Source: Patella vulgata (lineage: Eukaryota > Mollusca > Gastropoda > Patellidae). From it: a DNA stretch of 64,000 bases. Position numbers and translations under genes: made by a program. The stretch is taken from NCBI RefSeq assembly GCF_932274485.2, contig NC_065880.2, positions 88,843,730 to 88,907,729 of the forward strand, read 5' to 3'. The notes beneath the pieces were generated by a model, which was not told where the DNA came from, did not search any database, and saw nothing but the letters and a program-made list of their open reading frames with translations. Shown piece by piece: positions 1 through 10,829 of the stretch. Positions within the stretch are counted from its first letter, which is position 1. Each line of letters opens with the position of its first letter.

Positions 1-167
1 ATGGATTAAAATCAAAATCTTCTGTTGTCAATAACAGATAGATTAATTCTCGAACATTAATTATGTCCTGCAAGGCTGACAAGTTAAGTCTGCCTGTTTT
101 TTTGGATGGTATAAAGAAACGAGAGCCACCCTTGTCTACAGGGACATTCATGTAAAAAAACACCCTA

Positions 168-485
168 GTTCTTCTAATGGGACAAAAAACTGAGGTCCCC
201 TGTATATATTGGTGTGCACGTAAAAGAACCCTTGGTAGTTAGAATTCGATATAAGTTTAAGCTGTAGCACAGCTATTCATAACAAAACATGAGGTATATA
301 TGGATGTAACTACTTCTCTGTTATTTAATAACAATGTTTCATAACACATACAGGTCACGTTTTCAAGTTAAAGAATTGTAGCACAGTTGTCAGGGCAAGA
401 TTTCCCTCATAGCACACTGTATGGGGTACATCTGTCTTCATTAGCCCAGTTGGTGCAGAAAAGTAGGACGTTAAACCCAAATTCA
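168..485 (+). mobile_element. SINE-B copy, 5'-truncated and interrupted
   Basis: The middle of SINE-B (AACTGAGGTCCCCTGTATA, GTGCACGTAAAAGAACCC) runs to about 258. The family then resumes at about 372 (GGCAAGATTTCCCTCATAGC) and ends with TAGGACGTTAAACCC. About 110 bases of unrelated DNA separate the two parts. The junction shows GTAGCACAG on both sides, which fits an insertion or local duplication. No tRNA-like head is visible. Confidence 0.75.
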
Positions 486-734
486 TTTAATTTTTGTAAA
501 AGACCCCTTGACGGTAGAAATCGCAAAGGAAAAGGCTACAACCCGTTCAGTACCTGGCATTGTACATGTCACTATAGAAATAAAAATAACCATATGTCTG
601 TCCCAGGATGACAAAATTTGGTGACCATGCCTCAGACGGCTTTATTAACTGTCGCAGGAAGTGCTTATTCAATGTGACTCTAGATAAGAAGGATGAAAGT
701 AAACCTTATGCGTGAAAGGGATGTCTTGGGAACA

Positions 735-900
735 TTCTTAAAATACCAACTAGGGAGTCTAGGGGAGGGGGTCTAGGGGAGCTTTCTAAAGAAACCAGTT
801 ATTGGTCATTCTATGCCAGTCGACTCTAAGGGAGCATTATAAAGAAACCAATTATTGGTCATTCTATGCCAGTCGACTCTAGGGAAGGTGGGGGGGGGAT
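735..900. repeat. ~60-bp tandem repeat
   Basis: Two near-identical units carry AAAGAAACCARTTATTGG, TCATTCTATGCCAGTCGACT and a G-rich spacer. A related piece (GAAACCAATTATTAATCG) reappears at 1436-1500, on the other side of the piggyBac-like element. That element therefore landed in this array. Confidence 0.7.
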
Positions 901-919
901 GTCTTGGCAGCGTTCTTAA

Positions 920-1431
920 CCCTTAACCGGTCGACATCATTTTGACGTCATGACGTCAAGTGGTCAGGCTAAATAAAGGCTGACGTGAAATATTTTGTAT
1001 GCCTATTTCAATCGGCTATTGCCGAATAATTATAAGTGATAGACCTTTGACACCAATAAAAAAGTTGAAGGGGATAAGTTGATCTATAATTTGCAAATCA
1101 TTCTAAATTCTTTTCATCAGAAATATCGTCTTCAGAATCGGTGTCATCGATATAATCCGAGTCAGAATATTTCATAAGAATTTCAACCACTTCGAGCGTC
1201 TTTAACGTTCCCGACATCACTAAATTACGTTTTTCGTCAAAAAATGTTGAACAAAGACATGTTTTTCTCAATGCCCTTGACTAGACAAGTTCCTGTCTGA
1301 CATTAAATATGAAACTAAATACTCAAATGCAGCTTATAAAAAAGGTTCTTGTTGTGGTCAACTTTAGTCGACCGTGACCACTTAGCTGTATAACGTTGTG
1401 GTTACTATAGTCGACAATGACCGGTTAAGGG
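920..1431 (-). mobile_element. Non-autonomous piggyBac-like element
   Basis: The element is flanked by TTAA at 916-919 and 1432-1435. It has 13-base perfect inverted ends, CCCTTAACCGGTC, with a GTGGTCA/TGACCAC subterminal pair. TTAA target duplication and CCY-type ends are typical of piggyBac elements. At about 512 bp it is far too short for a transposase gene. It does retain a small acidic frame on the minus strand, as expected for an internal deletion derivative. The superfamily call rests on ends and target site, not on a transposase domain. Confidence 0.72.
1098..1217 (-). pseudogene. Acidic N-terminal remnant inside the piggyBac-like element
   Basis: ATG at 1215-1217 opens a 39-residue frame ending in TGA at 1098-1100. 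It begins MSGTLKTLEVVEILMKYSD and continues with SDYIDDTDSEDDISDEKNLE. A short N-terminal stretch of serine, aspartate and glutamate is common at the start of piggyBac-type transposases, before the DDD catalytic core. Nothing of the core is present. It could also be a chance frame, but its acidity and its place inside matching ends argue for a remnant. It is not expected to be functional. Confidence 0.5.
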
Positions 1432-1504
1432 TTAACATACCAAGTATTGGTCATTCGAGAGCGTTCTTAAGAAACCAATTATTAATCGTTCTTTGACTAC
1501 CACT

Positions 1505-1568
1505 ATGCCCCCCCCTCCCATATCGGCCCCTCCCCTCCTATATTGGCCCCTCCCCTCCCATACCGACC
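1505..1568. repeat. C-rich 20-bp tandem repeat
   Basis: Three degenerate units of TATHGGCCCCTCCCCTCC. Pyrimidine-rich on the plus strand. Confidence 0.7.
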
Positions 1569-1619
1569 ACCTCACCACTGACATAACAATGATTAATATT
1601 TTATGGCGGGTGTGGCACC

Positions 1620-1800
1620 AGGCAAGGGTAAGCTTACTCTTCCGGACACCTGTTACCACTGTTTGCCGTGTATTTTGTACACGAGGAGCAGTCCATTTGC
1701 TGATTACACTATTTTGCTTGAATACACTATTTTGCCTATAACGTTTTATAGGACTTCGAATTCTGTCTTATGGTTTGGATTGTTCGTACTTGGTTTTATT
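1620..1800 (+). repeat. Dispersed repeat R1, copy 1
   Basis: This segment (GGTAAGCTTACTCTTCCGG, ACACCTGTTACCACTGTTTG, through GGATTGTTCGTACTTGGTT) recurs at 25004-25175 with high similarity over about 170 bases. Both copies are open in more than one frame for short stretches. I recognise no protein. Unknown repeat class. Confidence 0.7.
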
Positions 1801-2900
1801 TTATTGAATTTTTTGATAATATTTAAATCCTTGGAGACTTTATTAATAATATCTTATTGAATGCTTCAATAATCATGTAATCTGGACAGACTGTATTAAT
1901 ACTTCATGCTGTTTTAATAATTTAAATATATTATCTCATATTACGCTAGACAGATATTCAATAATCATCTTTAAACGATCATATGATATCAAACAGCCAT
2001 GTATCATCTCTAATAAAACCAATATAATATTTCATTTCACGAATACAAGTTTCAAATTACATGTTATAATACTGTAAAACACCGAGAGGTTTTTTATTGG
2101 GTGTCTATCATTGGGATTTCAATATGATATTATCTGCAGATTTCAAACAAAGATTGACTAGTAATCGCTTAGACTTGATTCCGCCATGCTGGCGTCAAGA
2201 CTCACCGATGAAATATTATATTCCATTTATTGAATGGCTACTTCAACTCTTGCGAATTAACCATTATAGGAAGCACAAAACAAACCATTAGGGACAACCG
2301 TAAATGTTTTTAGCGTTTTTCAATTTGTGGCGTTACTGTTAACCTTGTGAAATGGTCGACCAGTCGTACATTTTATGAACAGACGTCTGTCTCAACCATT
2401 TTCTCATTTTACGTGATTATTGTGTTGTCAAGTGTGATAACACTGCTCTTGATTGGTGTTTATTTTACCAATCAGACTTCTTGGGGACATTGACTGCTTC
2501 CTAGTTGCCGATGGTGACAATTGAGACAGAATTAACAGTAAATCTCAAACCCTAGAAACCAAAGAATTCCTAGTAGATCGTGTTTGCGTAGAATTGGTCA
2601 TTATTTTCAAGTCAAGTGATGTCAAGTTTTGTTGAACCAATAGGATGATTGTTTAGGAAACTCGTTGATAGAGAAAGATAAGTCGTGTTTGTGCAGTCTG
2701 ATCACTGATTGATCCGAGATATAAAAATAATAAATGAATTTCACGTTTTTATGGTTCCAATTAAGAAAGAAACATGTTTTCTATTTGTATATTAAAAATT
2801 ACTACAATTGTATCGACGAAAATTCCATGAAATTTGATGTTGTTTAAATAGAGTGTTTGCAGTTCACTTTTGAACAAAATGCTCACTGGTCTGCTCCAAG
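1801..2900. other. No gene or clear element seen
   Basis: AT-rich sequence with no open frame beyond about 64 codons and no repeat matching elsewhere in the window. Confidence 0.6.
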
Positions 2901-3262
2901 TCACCGGAGTCGCATGGTTTGAGGTGTTAAATGAATCAGTAGTTTTAGGCAACTACTGCTCCCTAAACAGATCCCTAGACCGGCTCCCTAGATAGGCTCC
3001 CATGACTGGCTCCCTAGACTGCTCCCTAAACTGGCCCCCCCTAAACTGCTCCCTAGACTGAATCCCTAGACTGCTCCCTAGACAACTCTCTAAACTGGCT
3101 CCCTAGACTGCTCCCTAAACTGCTTCCTAGACTGCTCCCTAGACTGACTCCCTAAACTGCTCCCTAAAGCTGCTCCTTAGACTCCCTAGTCGGACGGTTT
3201 GAGGCGTTAGCTGGAGCAGAAGTTTTAGGCAACTACTGCCCCTAAACCTTCTCCCTAAACCT
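2901..3262. repeat. CTCCCTAGACTG minisatellite with duplicated flanks
   Basis: About twenty degenerate 11-16 bp units (CTCCCTARACTG) lie between two copies of a ~60-bp segment. That segment contains TGGTTTGAGGTGTTA (left) or CGGTTTGAGGCGTTA (right), followed by AGTTTTAGGCAACTACTGC. The whole block therefore looks like a tandem repeat expanded inside a duplicated unit. Confidence 0.85.
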
Positions 3263-3287
3263 CCTCCTTGTCGACTGAGTCTTTTGG

Positions 3288-3556
3288 TTTGGAGAGAAAG
3301 AGAGAAATAGGGTTGAAGGTCCACTCGACACAAATAGGTCATTTGGGGACTAACACATGGTTCAATTTTATTTCAATAATTCACTTGCGCATGGGGGTCT
3401 TTAGCAGTGGGGGAAAATCGGAGGACCCGGAGAAAACCCACGAGGTTGGACAAGCGACCCTACGGCTCGTCATGTACAACTGGGGAATCGAACCCATGCC
3501 AAACCTTATGATACAGCGCTCACGTGCTACCCATTCGGCCATTCAACCACCCCTCG
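3288..3556 (-). mobile_element. SINE-A, nearly full length
   Basis: Reverse complement of the family. The A-rich GAGAAAGAGAGAAAT end, the ACTCGACACAAA tail and the core (GGACCCGGAGAAAACCCACG) are all present. The tRNA-like head at the right end (CATTCGGCCATTCAACC) is also there. Confidence 0.88.
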
Positions 3557-4075
3557 AGTGTTCCAGGAACTAAAGAGTTAAACTGACCTGGCTGTCACAT
3601 ATAATATGAAGTAAAGGAATCGAACCTTTTAATAATATAACGTTCTTTACAGCCCCGTTTGACCCGTTTATATCATAAAGATGGTAATATACGAACCAGC
3701 AAATATAATAAGGGAAGATAAGGGTCACAGATCAAGTCTTTAAGGTTAATCAAATTAGTTATATGTCGGTGTAAGCGATGAGTTTCTATCGCCAATGCCC
3801 CATAACTAATCATATAACGGCTCATTTTTCTCTAGATTTACGACCGCAGTCATTGATTTTCATAACCAATTGACCCCAATCGACTTTATTTCCTCCACCA
3901 GCCAATATTTCGGTAGGAAGAACAGACTACAAGGCGAGCTGCTGTTCAATAGGATCCATATTTCATGTCGCTTCGGAATGTTTTTTTTATTCAAATGTTG
4001 CTCAAGAGGTGAAATGTTATCAGTTTGTGTGATGCAATAAGATGGCTGATGTTAATAAGAGAATTAACTCGGTTT
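3557..4075. other. No gene seen
   Basis: Mixed-composition unique sequence without a usable frame or a repeat found elsewhere in the window. Confidence 0.55.
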
Positions 4076-4720
4076 ATTAAAATACATTGTGATTTGGTCG
4101 TATTTTAATGCTGTTTCCCCATGTGGGGGGTTGGATGGCCGAATGGTTAGCGTGTGCACGCTGCATCATAAGGTCTGTCATTCAGTCAACTGGCATGTAC
4201 GGGACAAGGGTTTTCTCCGGGTCCTCCGGTTTCCTCCCACTGCTAAAGACCCCTACGCGCAAGCGAATTATAGAAATAAAATTGAACCATAAGTTAGTCC
4301 TGAAATGACCTTTAAACCCCCCTCTTCTCTCTCTATCTCTTCTCTCTCTCTCTATCTCTTCTCTCTCTCTCTCTCTGAAATACATTGTGATTTATATCTT
4401 GTTATTTTGCCGTATTTTAATGTAGTTTCATTTGTTCCCCATGTGGGGGGTTGGATGGCCGAATGGTTAGTGTATGTGCACTGCATCATAAAGTCTGTCA
4501 TTGAGTCAACTGGCATGGTTTCGATTTCCCCGTTATACATGATAAGGAGTATGGTCGCCTGTCCAACCTCGTGGGTTTTTTCAAGGTCCTCCGGTCCCCT
4601 CCCTCTGCTAAAGACCCCTATGCGCAAGTGAATTATTGAAATAAAATTGAACCATATGTTTGTCCCGAAATGACCTAGTTTGTGTCAAGTGGATGTTAAA
4701 CCCCATTTCTTTCTCTCTTT
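4076..4720 (+). mobile_element. SINE-A plus 5' flank, duplicated in tandem
   Basis: Two units of about 300 bases each start with AATACATTGTGATTT and GTATTTTAATG, then CCCATGTGGGGGGTTGGATG and a SINE-A body. The shared non-SINE flank shows that an already inserted SINE was duplicated with its neighbourhood. The first copy lacks the B-box region (about 4195-4205). The second (4438-4720) is nearly complete. (CT) tracts at 4322-4374 separate the units. Confidence 0.85.
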
Positions 4721-4747
4721 GTTCCCCATCAGCTTTTCATTTTAATT

Positions 4748-5135
4748 TTAAAGGAGCATTATGGGAGATTAGATAAAGAGCTGACCGTTCTCGCTATAAT
4801 AGTTAAAAAAAAAAATAACGTAAAGAGAATATGCTGAAAATTTCAGTCAAATTGCTCCACTCTGAACCGAGATAGTAGCGATTGAAGTTTAGGCTAGCCT
4901 CGATCATCATTACTTAAGTCGGTATGATAAAAAAAACATAGTCTCGATTATCCATTTAATCCTTTAATTATCCTTCACAAAATGTATTCAAATCCAGTAA
5001 ATATCGAAGGTTAGTGATGAAATCAAAGTTGATTATCGTCTGGATAAGTTAATTAATGTCTAATTAATAATAAAATAAGATTTCAGGCCTAAAGAAAGAC
5101 CTGCAATAGGCAGATTTAGCTCTTACATGATGCAA
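4748..5135 (+). mobile_element. MITE-1 copy
   Basis: Left end TTAAAGGAGCATTATGGGAG. Inner blocks include GAAAATTTCAGTCAAATTGC, CTCGATCATCATTAC and AATTAATGTCTAATTAATAA. The right end is the AGACCTGCAATAGGCAGATT block. The two ends are imperfect inverted copies (TTAAANNNRCATTATG). No coding capacity. Superfamily undetermined. Confidence 0.8.
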
Positions 5136-5440
5136 AATGAAATGAAATAGGGTTTAACGTCCTACTGTTCTGCTTCTAAACTGGGCTAATGAAGACGAGC
5201 ATCGAATTCCAACTGCCCAAGGGATCTTTTACATGCACGCCAATATGTACACAGACCTTGTTTTTTTTGTCCCGTCCGAACGACTAGACAGCTGTCATTG
5301 TCAGGCCCTCCATCCTGCATCACTGACAAGAGGAAACCACGCCCTTACATTATGCAATTTCATTATATATTTTAAGCAAACCCCAAGACCTGATTAGTGA
5401 GCCTGTGTCTTACTCACTGAGCTACATGATTCCCCTCTTT
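5136..5440 (-). mobile_element. SINE-B, degraded, with tRNA-like head
   Basis: The tail (AATAGGGTTTAACGTCCTAC) is at the left. The body (GAATTCCAACTGCCCAAGGG) runs to about 5345. A head remnant (TGTCTTACTCACTGAGCTAC) lies at 5408-5430. About 35 unrelated bases separate body and head. Confidence 0.75.
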
Positions 5441-5464
5441 CCAAGAGCAGTGCACTATCAGCCT

Positions 5465-5545
5465 ACTGTCAAGATTCTTTTACGTGCACGCCAACATGCA
5501 CACAGGACCTTGGTTTTTCATCCCATCTGAACAACTAGATGCATT
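5465..5545 (-). mobile_element. SINE-B internal fragment
   Basis: Matches the SINE-B centre (TTTTACGTGCACGCCAACAT, then GGTTTTTCATCCCATC). No ends. Confidence 0.7.
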
Positions 5546-5762
5546 CATTATGCATCCCTCAAAAGGTACAATCCTAGAAAACTTTTCGTTAAAAAAAACA
5601 AGAAAGTAAAATAAATTGTCCGAGAAGTCATCGTCAATAAATTTCCCATTTTTTAAAGATTATATTTGTATTGCAATTGTCGGAGATGACTATCACCAAC
5701 GTAAGAACTGTTCTGACCACATGCAGAATCAGTTTGTCCACGTAAGATTTGTTATTGATAGG

Positions 5763-6635
5763 GCTGGGGTAATGGGTAATGGTAATGGTAATTGAATGTA
5801 ATCATTATATTTTTTAAGTAATGGTCATTTAATGAGTAATGGAAGATTTCAAAAGTAATCAGTAATGGAAATGTCATTAATTACATTCCAAAAATCATGT
5901 TATAGTCAATTACATTTCAATTACATTTTATGGCACATATAAATATTTCCAATATGACAAGCCTCAAATTTTATAGCACCAAAGAATTAAATTAAGTGTA
6001 CCCAGTTTATGTATCTTTCAATGAGAATGATACTTCCATCATGAATTACAATGAGAATGACACTTCCATCATGAATTACAATGAAAAGGATACTTCCATC
6101 ATGAATTACAATGAAAAGGATACTTCCATCATGAATTACAATGAGAATGATACTTCCACCATGAATTACAATGAGAATGATACTTCCAACATAAATTACA
6201 ATGAAAATGATACTTCCATCGTGAATTACAATGAGAATGACACTTCCATCATGAATTACAATGAGAATGACACTTCCATCATGAATTACGATGAGAATGA
6301 TACTTCCATCATGAATTACAATGAGAATGATACTTCCATCATGAATTACAATGAGAATGACACTTCTATCATGAATTACAATGAGAATGATACTTCCACC
6401 ATGAATTACACTGAGAATGATACTTCCATCGTGAATTACAATGAGAATGATACTTCCATCATGAATTACAATGAGATGACAATCTCAAGATGTAGTAAGT
6501 AACCAATTACATTTCTATTTTCGAATGCCATAAAAAAATGTAAACGTGTCGTATAATTTGAATGGATGTTATTACCGGAATGATTGGTGAATTTTATCAA
6601 CCGTAAAATCCTATAAAAATGATTACCCAGGTCAC
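5763..6635. repeat. TAATGG-rich block and 30-bp VNTR
   Basis: The block opens with GGGCTGGGGTAATGG and runs of TAATGG. It then passes into a VNTR at about 6018-6480: some fifteen 30-bp units, AATGAGAATGATACTTCCAT plus CATGAATTAC. Because 30 is a multiple of three, one plus-strand frame stays open over 168 codons and repeats the decapeptide NENDTSIMNY. It starts only at a GTG, has no splice sites I could pick out and resembles no known protein. I treat it as a minisatellite. A weak inverted match (ACCCAGGTCACTGGG near 6625) may mark the other end of a host element. Confidence 0.8.
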
Positions 6636-7037
6636 TGGGTTCGAATAATATCAGATTTAAACGTAAAAAAGGGTTATTATGGTCAGATTATGTCAGATCT
6701 CTAGAATCCGTGAGATTTTGTATAAAGTACCAGAATTTGTGTATCTTCACGTTTTCTAGGAATTGATTATTTACCGATCTAGCGAGAGAAATGTTTACAT
6801 GGAAGCCTCTCGTATTACCGCTGTCTTTGATTGTTACGCTACTATGATATCTGGTCGGTTTTTGATATAACAAGTTTAGATCAATCATCCACAATCTCGA
6901 TTTAATCCAATTTTCTACATTTGCGAGTTTGGTTACATTTTTCTGTCATCGCATAGAAAAACAATCTAAGTTTCTTTTCAGGAAAATAAATGAAATGCAA
7001 TAGGGTTTAAAGAAGCCACGTCTAGTTGTCCGTTCTA
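6636..7037. other. No gene seen
   Basis: Unique AT-rich sequence. The minus-strand frame of 68 codons here has no recognisable features. Confidence 0.5.
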
Positions 7038-7215
7038 CACATTGGTGTGCACGTAAAAGAACCCTTGGCAGTTGGAATTCGATATAAGGGTAGGTTGTTG
7101 CACTGCTGTCCGGACAAAATTTCTCATACAAACATCTAGACGGCTGTACTTGTCAGGCCCTCCATCCTGCACCACTGACAGGGGGAAACCATGTCGAAAA
7201 AAACCTGATGAACCG
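7038..7215. mobile_element. SINE-B chimera, two pieces in opposite orientation
   Basis: 7038-7125 matches the SINE-B 3' half on the plus strand (CACGTAAAAGAACCCTTGGC). 7126-7215 matches its 5' half on the minus strand (TTGTCAGGCCCTCCATCCTG). The two halves therefore face each other. Confidence 0.75.
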
Positions 7216-7244
7216 ATTTGTATACAAATTCTCGTAAGCATTTT

Positions 7245-7504
7245 GTGGGGGTTGGATGGCCGAATGGTTAGCGTGTGCGCACTGCATCATAAGGTCTGTC
7301 ATTGAGTCAACCGGCATGGTTTCGATTCCCCGGTTGTACGTGACAAGGAGTAGGGTCAGCTGTCCAACCTCGTCGGTTTTCTCTGAGTCTCCGGTTTCCT
7401 CCCACTGCTAAAGACCCCTAAGCGCAAGCGAATTGTTGAAAGAAAATGGAACCGTATATTAGTCCCGAAATAACCTAGTTTGTGTCAAGTGGATATTAAA
7501 CCCT

Positions 7505-7563
<59 letters not shown>
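7245..7563 (+). mobile_element. SINE-A, full length with target-site duplication
   Basis: TAAGCATTTT at 7235-7244 is repeated at 7564-7573, right after the tail. The head contains TGGCCGAATGGTTAGCG (A box) and GGTTTCGATTCCCCGG (B box). The core CCTCCGGTTTCCTCCCAC follows, then TTTGTGTCAAGTGGATATTA. A CT tract of about 50 bases closes the element. Confidence 0.92.
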
Positions 7564-7564
<1 letters not shown>

Positions 7565-7573
7565 AAGCATTTT

Positions 7574-8250
7574 AATTGTTCTATATTTTTGTTCAACATC
7601 AATACTATAATTTATAACTAATTCCATGGCTGTCAAATGCCACAGTTTTCTATAAATATCGGAATATTATTCTAATAAAACCTTCTGTTTATTATCTTTG
7701 TTGGTTTTGCCATAAACACATTTTACCGCCATTTAAACATCCATGTTAAAGGTTCTTATCTTCTAAATCCTCGCAAATAAACTTTAAATAGTGATGGTTT
7801 TTATGGTGCGATTTTGATCAAGTTTCTGATAAGAGTGGCCATGTTGCACATAAATATGAATAAATTTCACTCAAGAGATAAACAAGTGTTTAAAAGCCTT
7901 GATGCCTGAATCTAAACAATTAAAATGGTCTCTGATATACCATCTTAGTTGCTCGAGTAATATGATCGGCCATCGTGTGTAAGATTTCCACTTATAAGGC
8001 AGAATAAAGTCGCCTCAAAGTTTAATGATGTGTGATTAGGTACATTTAGGAATCGTCTTTATCCTAACACTCTTAGTTATCTAAAATCTTTATAGAGAAA
8101 ATGAGGTTTAGAGAGAGGGAGGGAGAAATAGGGTTTAACATCCACTGGAGGCAAACTAGGTCACTTTGCTTGATTATTTGGTCGCTAGCATAGAATGTAC
8201 CAGGTTTGATCCCAAGAAAGTTCCCAGGATGGAACAAAAAAATTGTACCC
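7574..8250. other. No gene; small SINE-A tail fragment
   Basis: Mostly unique sequence. 8110-8166 matches the SINE-A tail in reverse (AATAGGGTTTAACATCCACT, AAACTAGGTCACTTT). Confidence 0.55.
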
Positions 8251-8260
8251 ATTGGAATTC

Positions 8261-8606
8261 ATAATGAAATGAAATGAAGTGGTATTTAACGTCCTACTGT
8301 TCTGCTCCAACTGGGCTAATAAATATGGACATACGCCATACACTGTGGTATGATGGAAATTTTGCCTGGGCAGCGGCACCATATTGCCTACTCTTATATT
8401 GAACACCAATGTATACATGGGACCTCAGTTTTCCGTCCCATCCAAATGACTAGACAGCTGTCCTTGTCAGGCCCTCCGTCCTGCATCACTAACAAGGGGG
8501 AACCACGTCGGAAAATCCTGATGAACTTTCTCTGCCAATACAGGGATTGAAACCCAACCTCCAGGCTAGCGAGCCAGCGTATAACCCACATATCCGCCAT
8601 GCTCCC
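8261..8606 (-). mobile_element. SINE-B, full length with target-site duplication
   Basis: TTGGAATTC flanks it at 8252-8260 and 8607-8615. The minus strand reads a degraded tRNA-like head (right end, CCAGGCTAGCGAGCCAGCGT), body, GGACGTTAAATACC and ATTTC-type tail. Confidence 0.88.
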
Positions 8607-8615
8607 TTGGAATTC

Positions 8616-8952
8616 GAAAGACAAGTATCAAGTAGTGCTGCTTTTAAATGAAATTGTTAAAAAGAATATGAATGTTTTTTGTTTCTGGTTGTATAATAAA
8701 TAGTTTTATATGACATTTATCTGTGGATCTGTTTAATATAAAGATATAACTAGAGACAGCACCTGCTAATAGATTATATACCACTCCTATAGTCATTGAA
8801 TCATCCCAACAAAACTTTTAACTGATAACAAATTAAATGTCAAAGATGAACAGAACACATAAAATTTAACCTTTTATTCGGTGTGTTTTTATCTACTTAA
8901 TGTGAAAATGTAAACAAGATAATTATCCAAACAGGTAAATAAAAATGTAATA
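8616..8952. other. No gene seen
   Basis: AT-rich, no frame or recurrent repeat. Confidence 0.5.
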
Positions 8953-9692
8953 AATATTAAAGGGTATTAGGTAAAATTAGATAATGAGCTAACAGTTCTC
9001 GCTAAGGGCGTGGATTTGTCATAACTTTTGGAGGGGGATGGACGAACCCTGGAACCTTTCATTACCAAACCAAAATAATAATTACGAACAGTTTACCAGT
9101 GCTATTTCGATGAAAGCTGTAATAACTAGGGGTAATATGGTGACGGTATGGTAAAATTGACTACCTACAATTAAGGAGGAAGATATCGTGAAGATGAATT
9201 ACTGTGGCAAGACGCAATGCAGTGGTTAGATAGCCTTCAAAACGGGACATTCATGTGGATATAAACCTGAAAATCTGTCCTGGCGATCAAAATCATGGGA
9301 GGGACAGAGACCTATCCGTCCCCCCCCCCCTAAATCCATGCCCATGGTTCTCGCTATAATAGCTTAAAGGTAGATCATGAAAACAGAATATGCTGAAAAT
9401 TTCAGTCAAATTGCTTCACCCTGAACCAAGATAAGCGATTCAATTTTAGATTAACCTTGATCATCATTACTAACGTTGATACGATAATAAACATAGTCTT
9501 GATTATCCATTTTTACATTAAATTATCGGTCACAAAATGTATTCAAATCCAGTAAATATCGCAGGATAACGATGGCATCGAGAGTTGATTATGGTCTTGT
9601 CATGTTAATGAATGTCTAATTAATAATTTATATAACATGTCAGGCCTAAAGAAAGACCTGCAATAGACAGATTTAGCTCTTGCATAATGCAT
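8953..9692 (+). mobile_element. MITE-1 copy split by another element
   Basis: The left end (TTAAAGGGTATTAGG) runs to GTTCTCGCTA at 8995-9004. After a 342-base insertion, the same ten bases resume at 9347 and MITE-1 continues to AGCTCTTGCATAATGCATG. Confidence 0.85.
9005..9346. mobile_element. Small inverted-repeat element nested in MITE-1
   Basis: Flanked by the direct repeat GTTCTCGCTA. The ends are imperfect inverted copies (GGGCGTGGATTT against AAATCCATGCCC). It carries no gene. A 10-base duplication is slightly long for hAT; superfamily open. Confidence 0.7.
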
Positions 9693-9720
9693 GTTTAATC
9701 AGGGATATCGAAACAAAATG

Positions 9721-10095
9721 GGGATCATGTGGCTAAGTGGGTAAGACGCTGGCTCGCTAGCCTGGAGGTCGGGTCTACGATCCCTGCATTGGCCGAGAAA
9801 GTTCATCGAGATTTTCCGGCGTGGTTCCCCCTTGTCAGTGATGCAGGACGGAGGGCCTGACAAGGACAACTGTCTAGTCCTTCGGATGAGACGAAAAACC
9901 GAGGTCCTGTGTATACATTAGAATGCGCGTAAAAGATCCCTTGGCAGTTGGAATTCGATATAAGAGTAGGCGATAGTGCCGCTGCCCGGGCAAAATTTCC
10001 CTCATAGCACACTGTATGGCGTATGCCCGTCTTCTTTAGCCCACAATAGGAGCAGAACAGTAGGACGTTAAACCCCATTTCATTTCATTTCATTT
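9721..10095 (+). mobile_element. SINE-B, full length with target-site duplication
   Basis: CGAAACAAAATG at 9709-9720 is repeated at 10096-10107. The head has TGGCTAAGTGGGTAAGACGC (A box) and a slightly changed B box, GGGTCTACGATCCC. The body reads GGGCCTGACAAGGACAACTG, then GTTGGAATTCGATATAAG. It ends GTAGGACGTTAAACCCC plus ATTTC repeats. One of the reference copies of this family. Confidence 0.93.
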
Positions 10096-10128
10096 CGAAA
10101 CAAAATGTTATATAAATGAACACCTGCA

Positions 10129-10330
10129 GATTTTTTTTTGGTTTTTAATACTTTCGATGGCCTACACTACATGAATATCTGACCAGTTTTAATGGGAGGT
10201 CGCGTCAGGGGTCACACCATAGTGAACACAAGTAAAACGAAATTTTCAACTATAAAAAACGAAATGAAATAGGATGTGTGTTTTAATCACATTGGAACAC
10301 CTAATAAAAGCAGATAATTTTTGTTGTGAT
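10129..10330. mobile_element. MITE-2, partial
   Basis: Shares TTTCGATGGCCTACACTACA, TGAATATCTGACCAG and the end ACTATAAAAAACGAAATGA with the copy at 51094. The left end is lost. Confidence 0.7.
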
Positions 10331-10829
10331 ATGCTAGGTCTTTGATATTTCTAAGAGGCATTATTCAAGAGATAAATCATATTCCTGAAGAAATGGCCCG
10401 GGAGTTTGTCTATTCTTCCCATTCAATCAAATCTATCCCAAGTACAGCAACATGACAGCCCTTCGTTTAATCTGGGTCTTCCCTAAAACTGTGGACAGTG
10501 ATTTAAGGTATTAAAAATGGTGAAAGTATGTTCGTCTCCAAACAGTATTATTTACATTGTTTTCGATTTGATAGCCTGGTTTGTCACACAATTAGTTTTT
10601 CTGCAATATTCTGCTATGCACTGGTTAATTGGGCATAATAAAATCGCAAGTCATGACGTAACGTTATGTAAACATATTTGGAGCTCTGTTTTAAGCGTAA
10701 GGCTTTTGTAACGCAGTTAGCTATTGGTTGTTAATCGGACTATTGACCAGTCATAATTTGGAACAGAAATTTGCTTTCGTTAAAGCAGTGTTTAGTGGGA
10801 TTAGGTATAATCAAACGAAACACTGCAGG
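10331..10829. other. No gene seen
   Basis: Unique AT-rich sequence. Confidence 0.5.
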
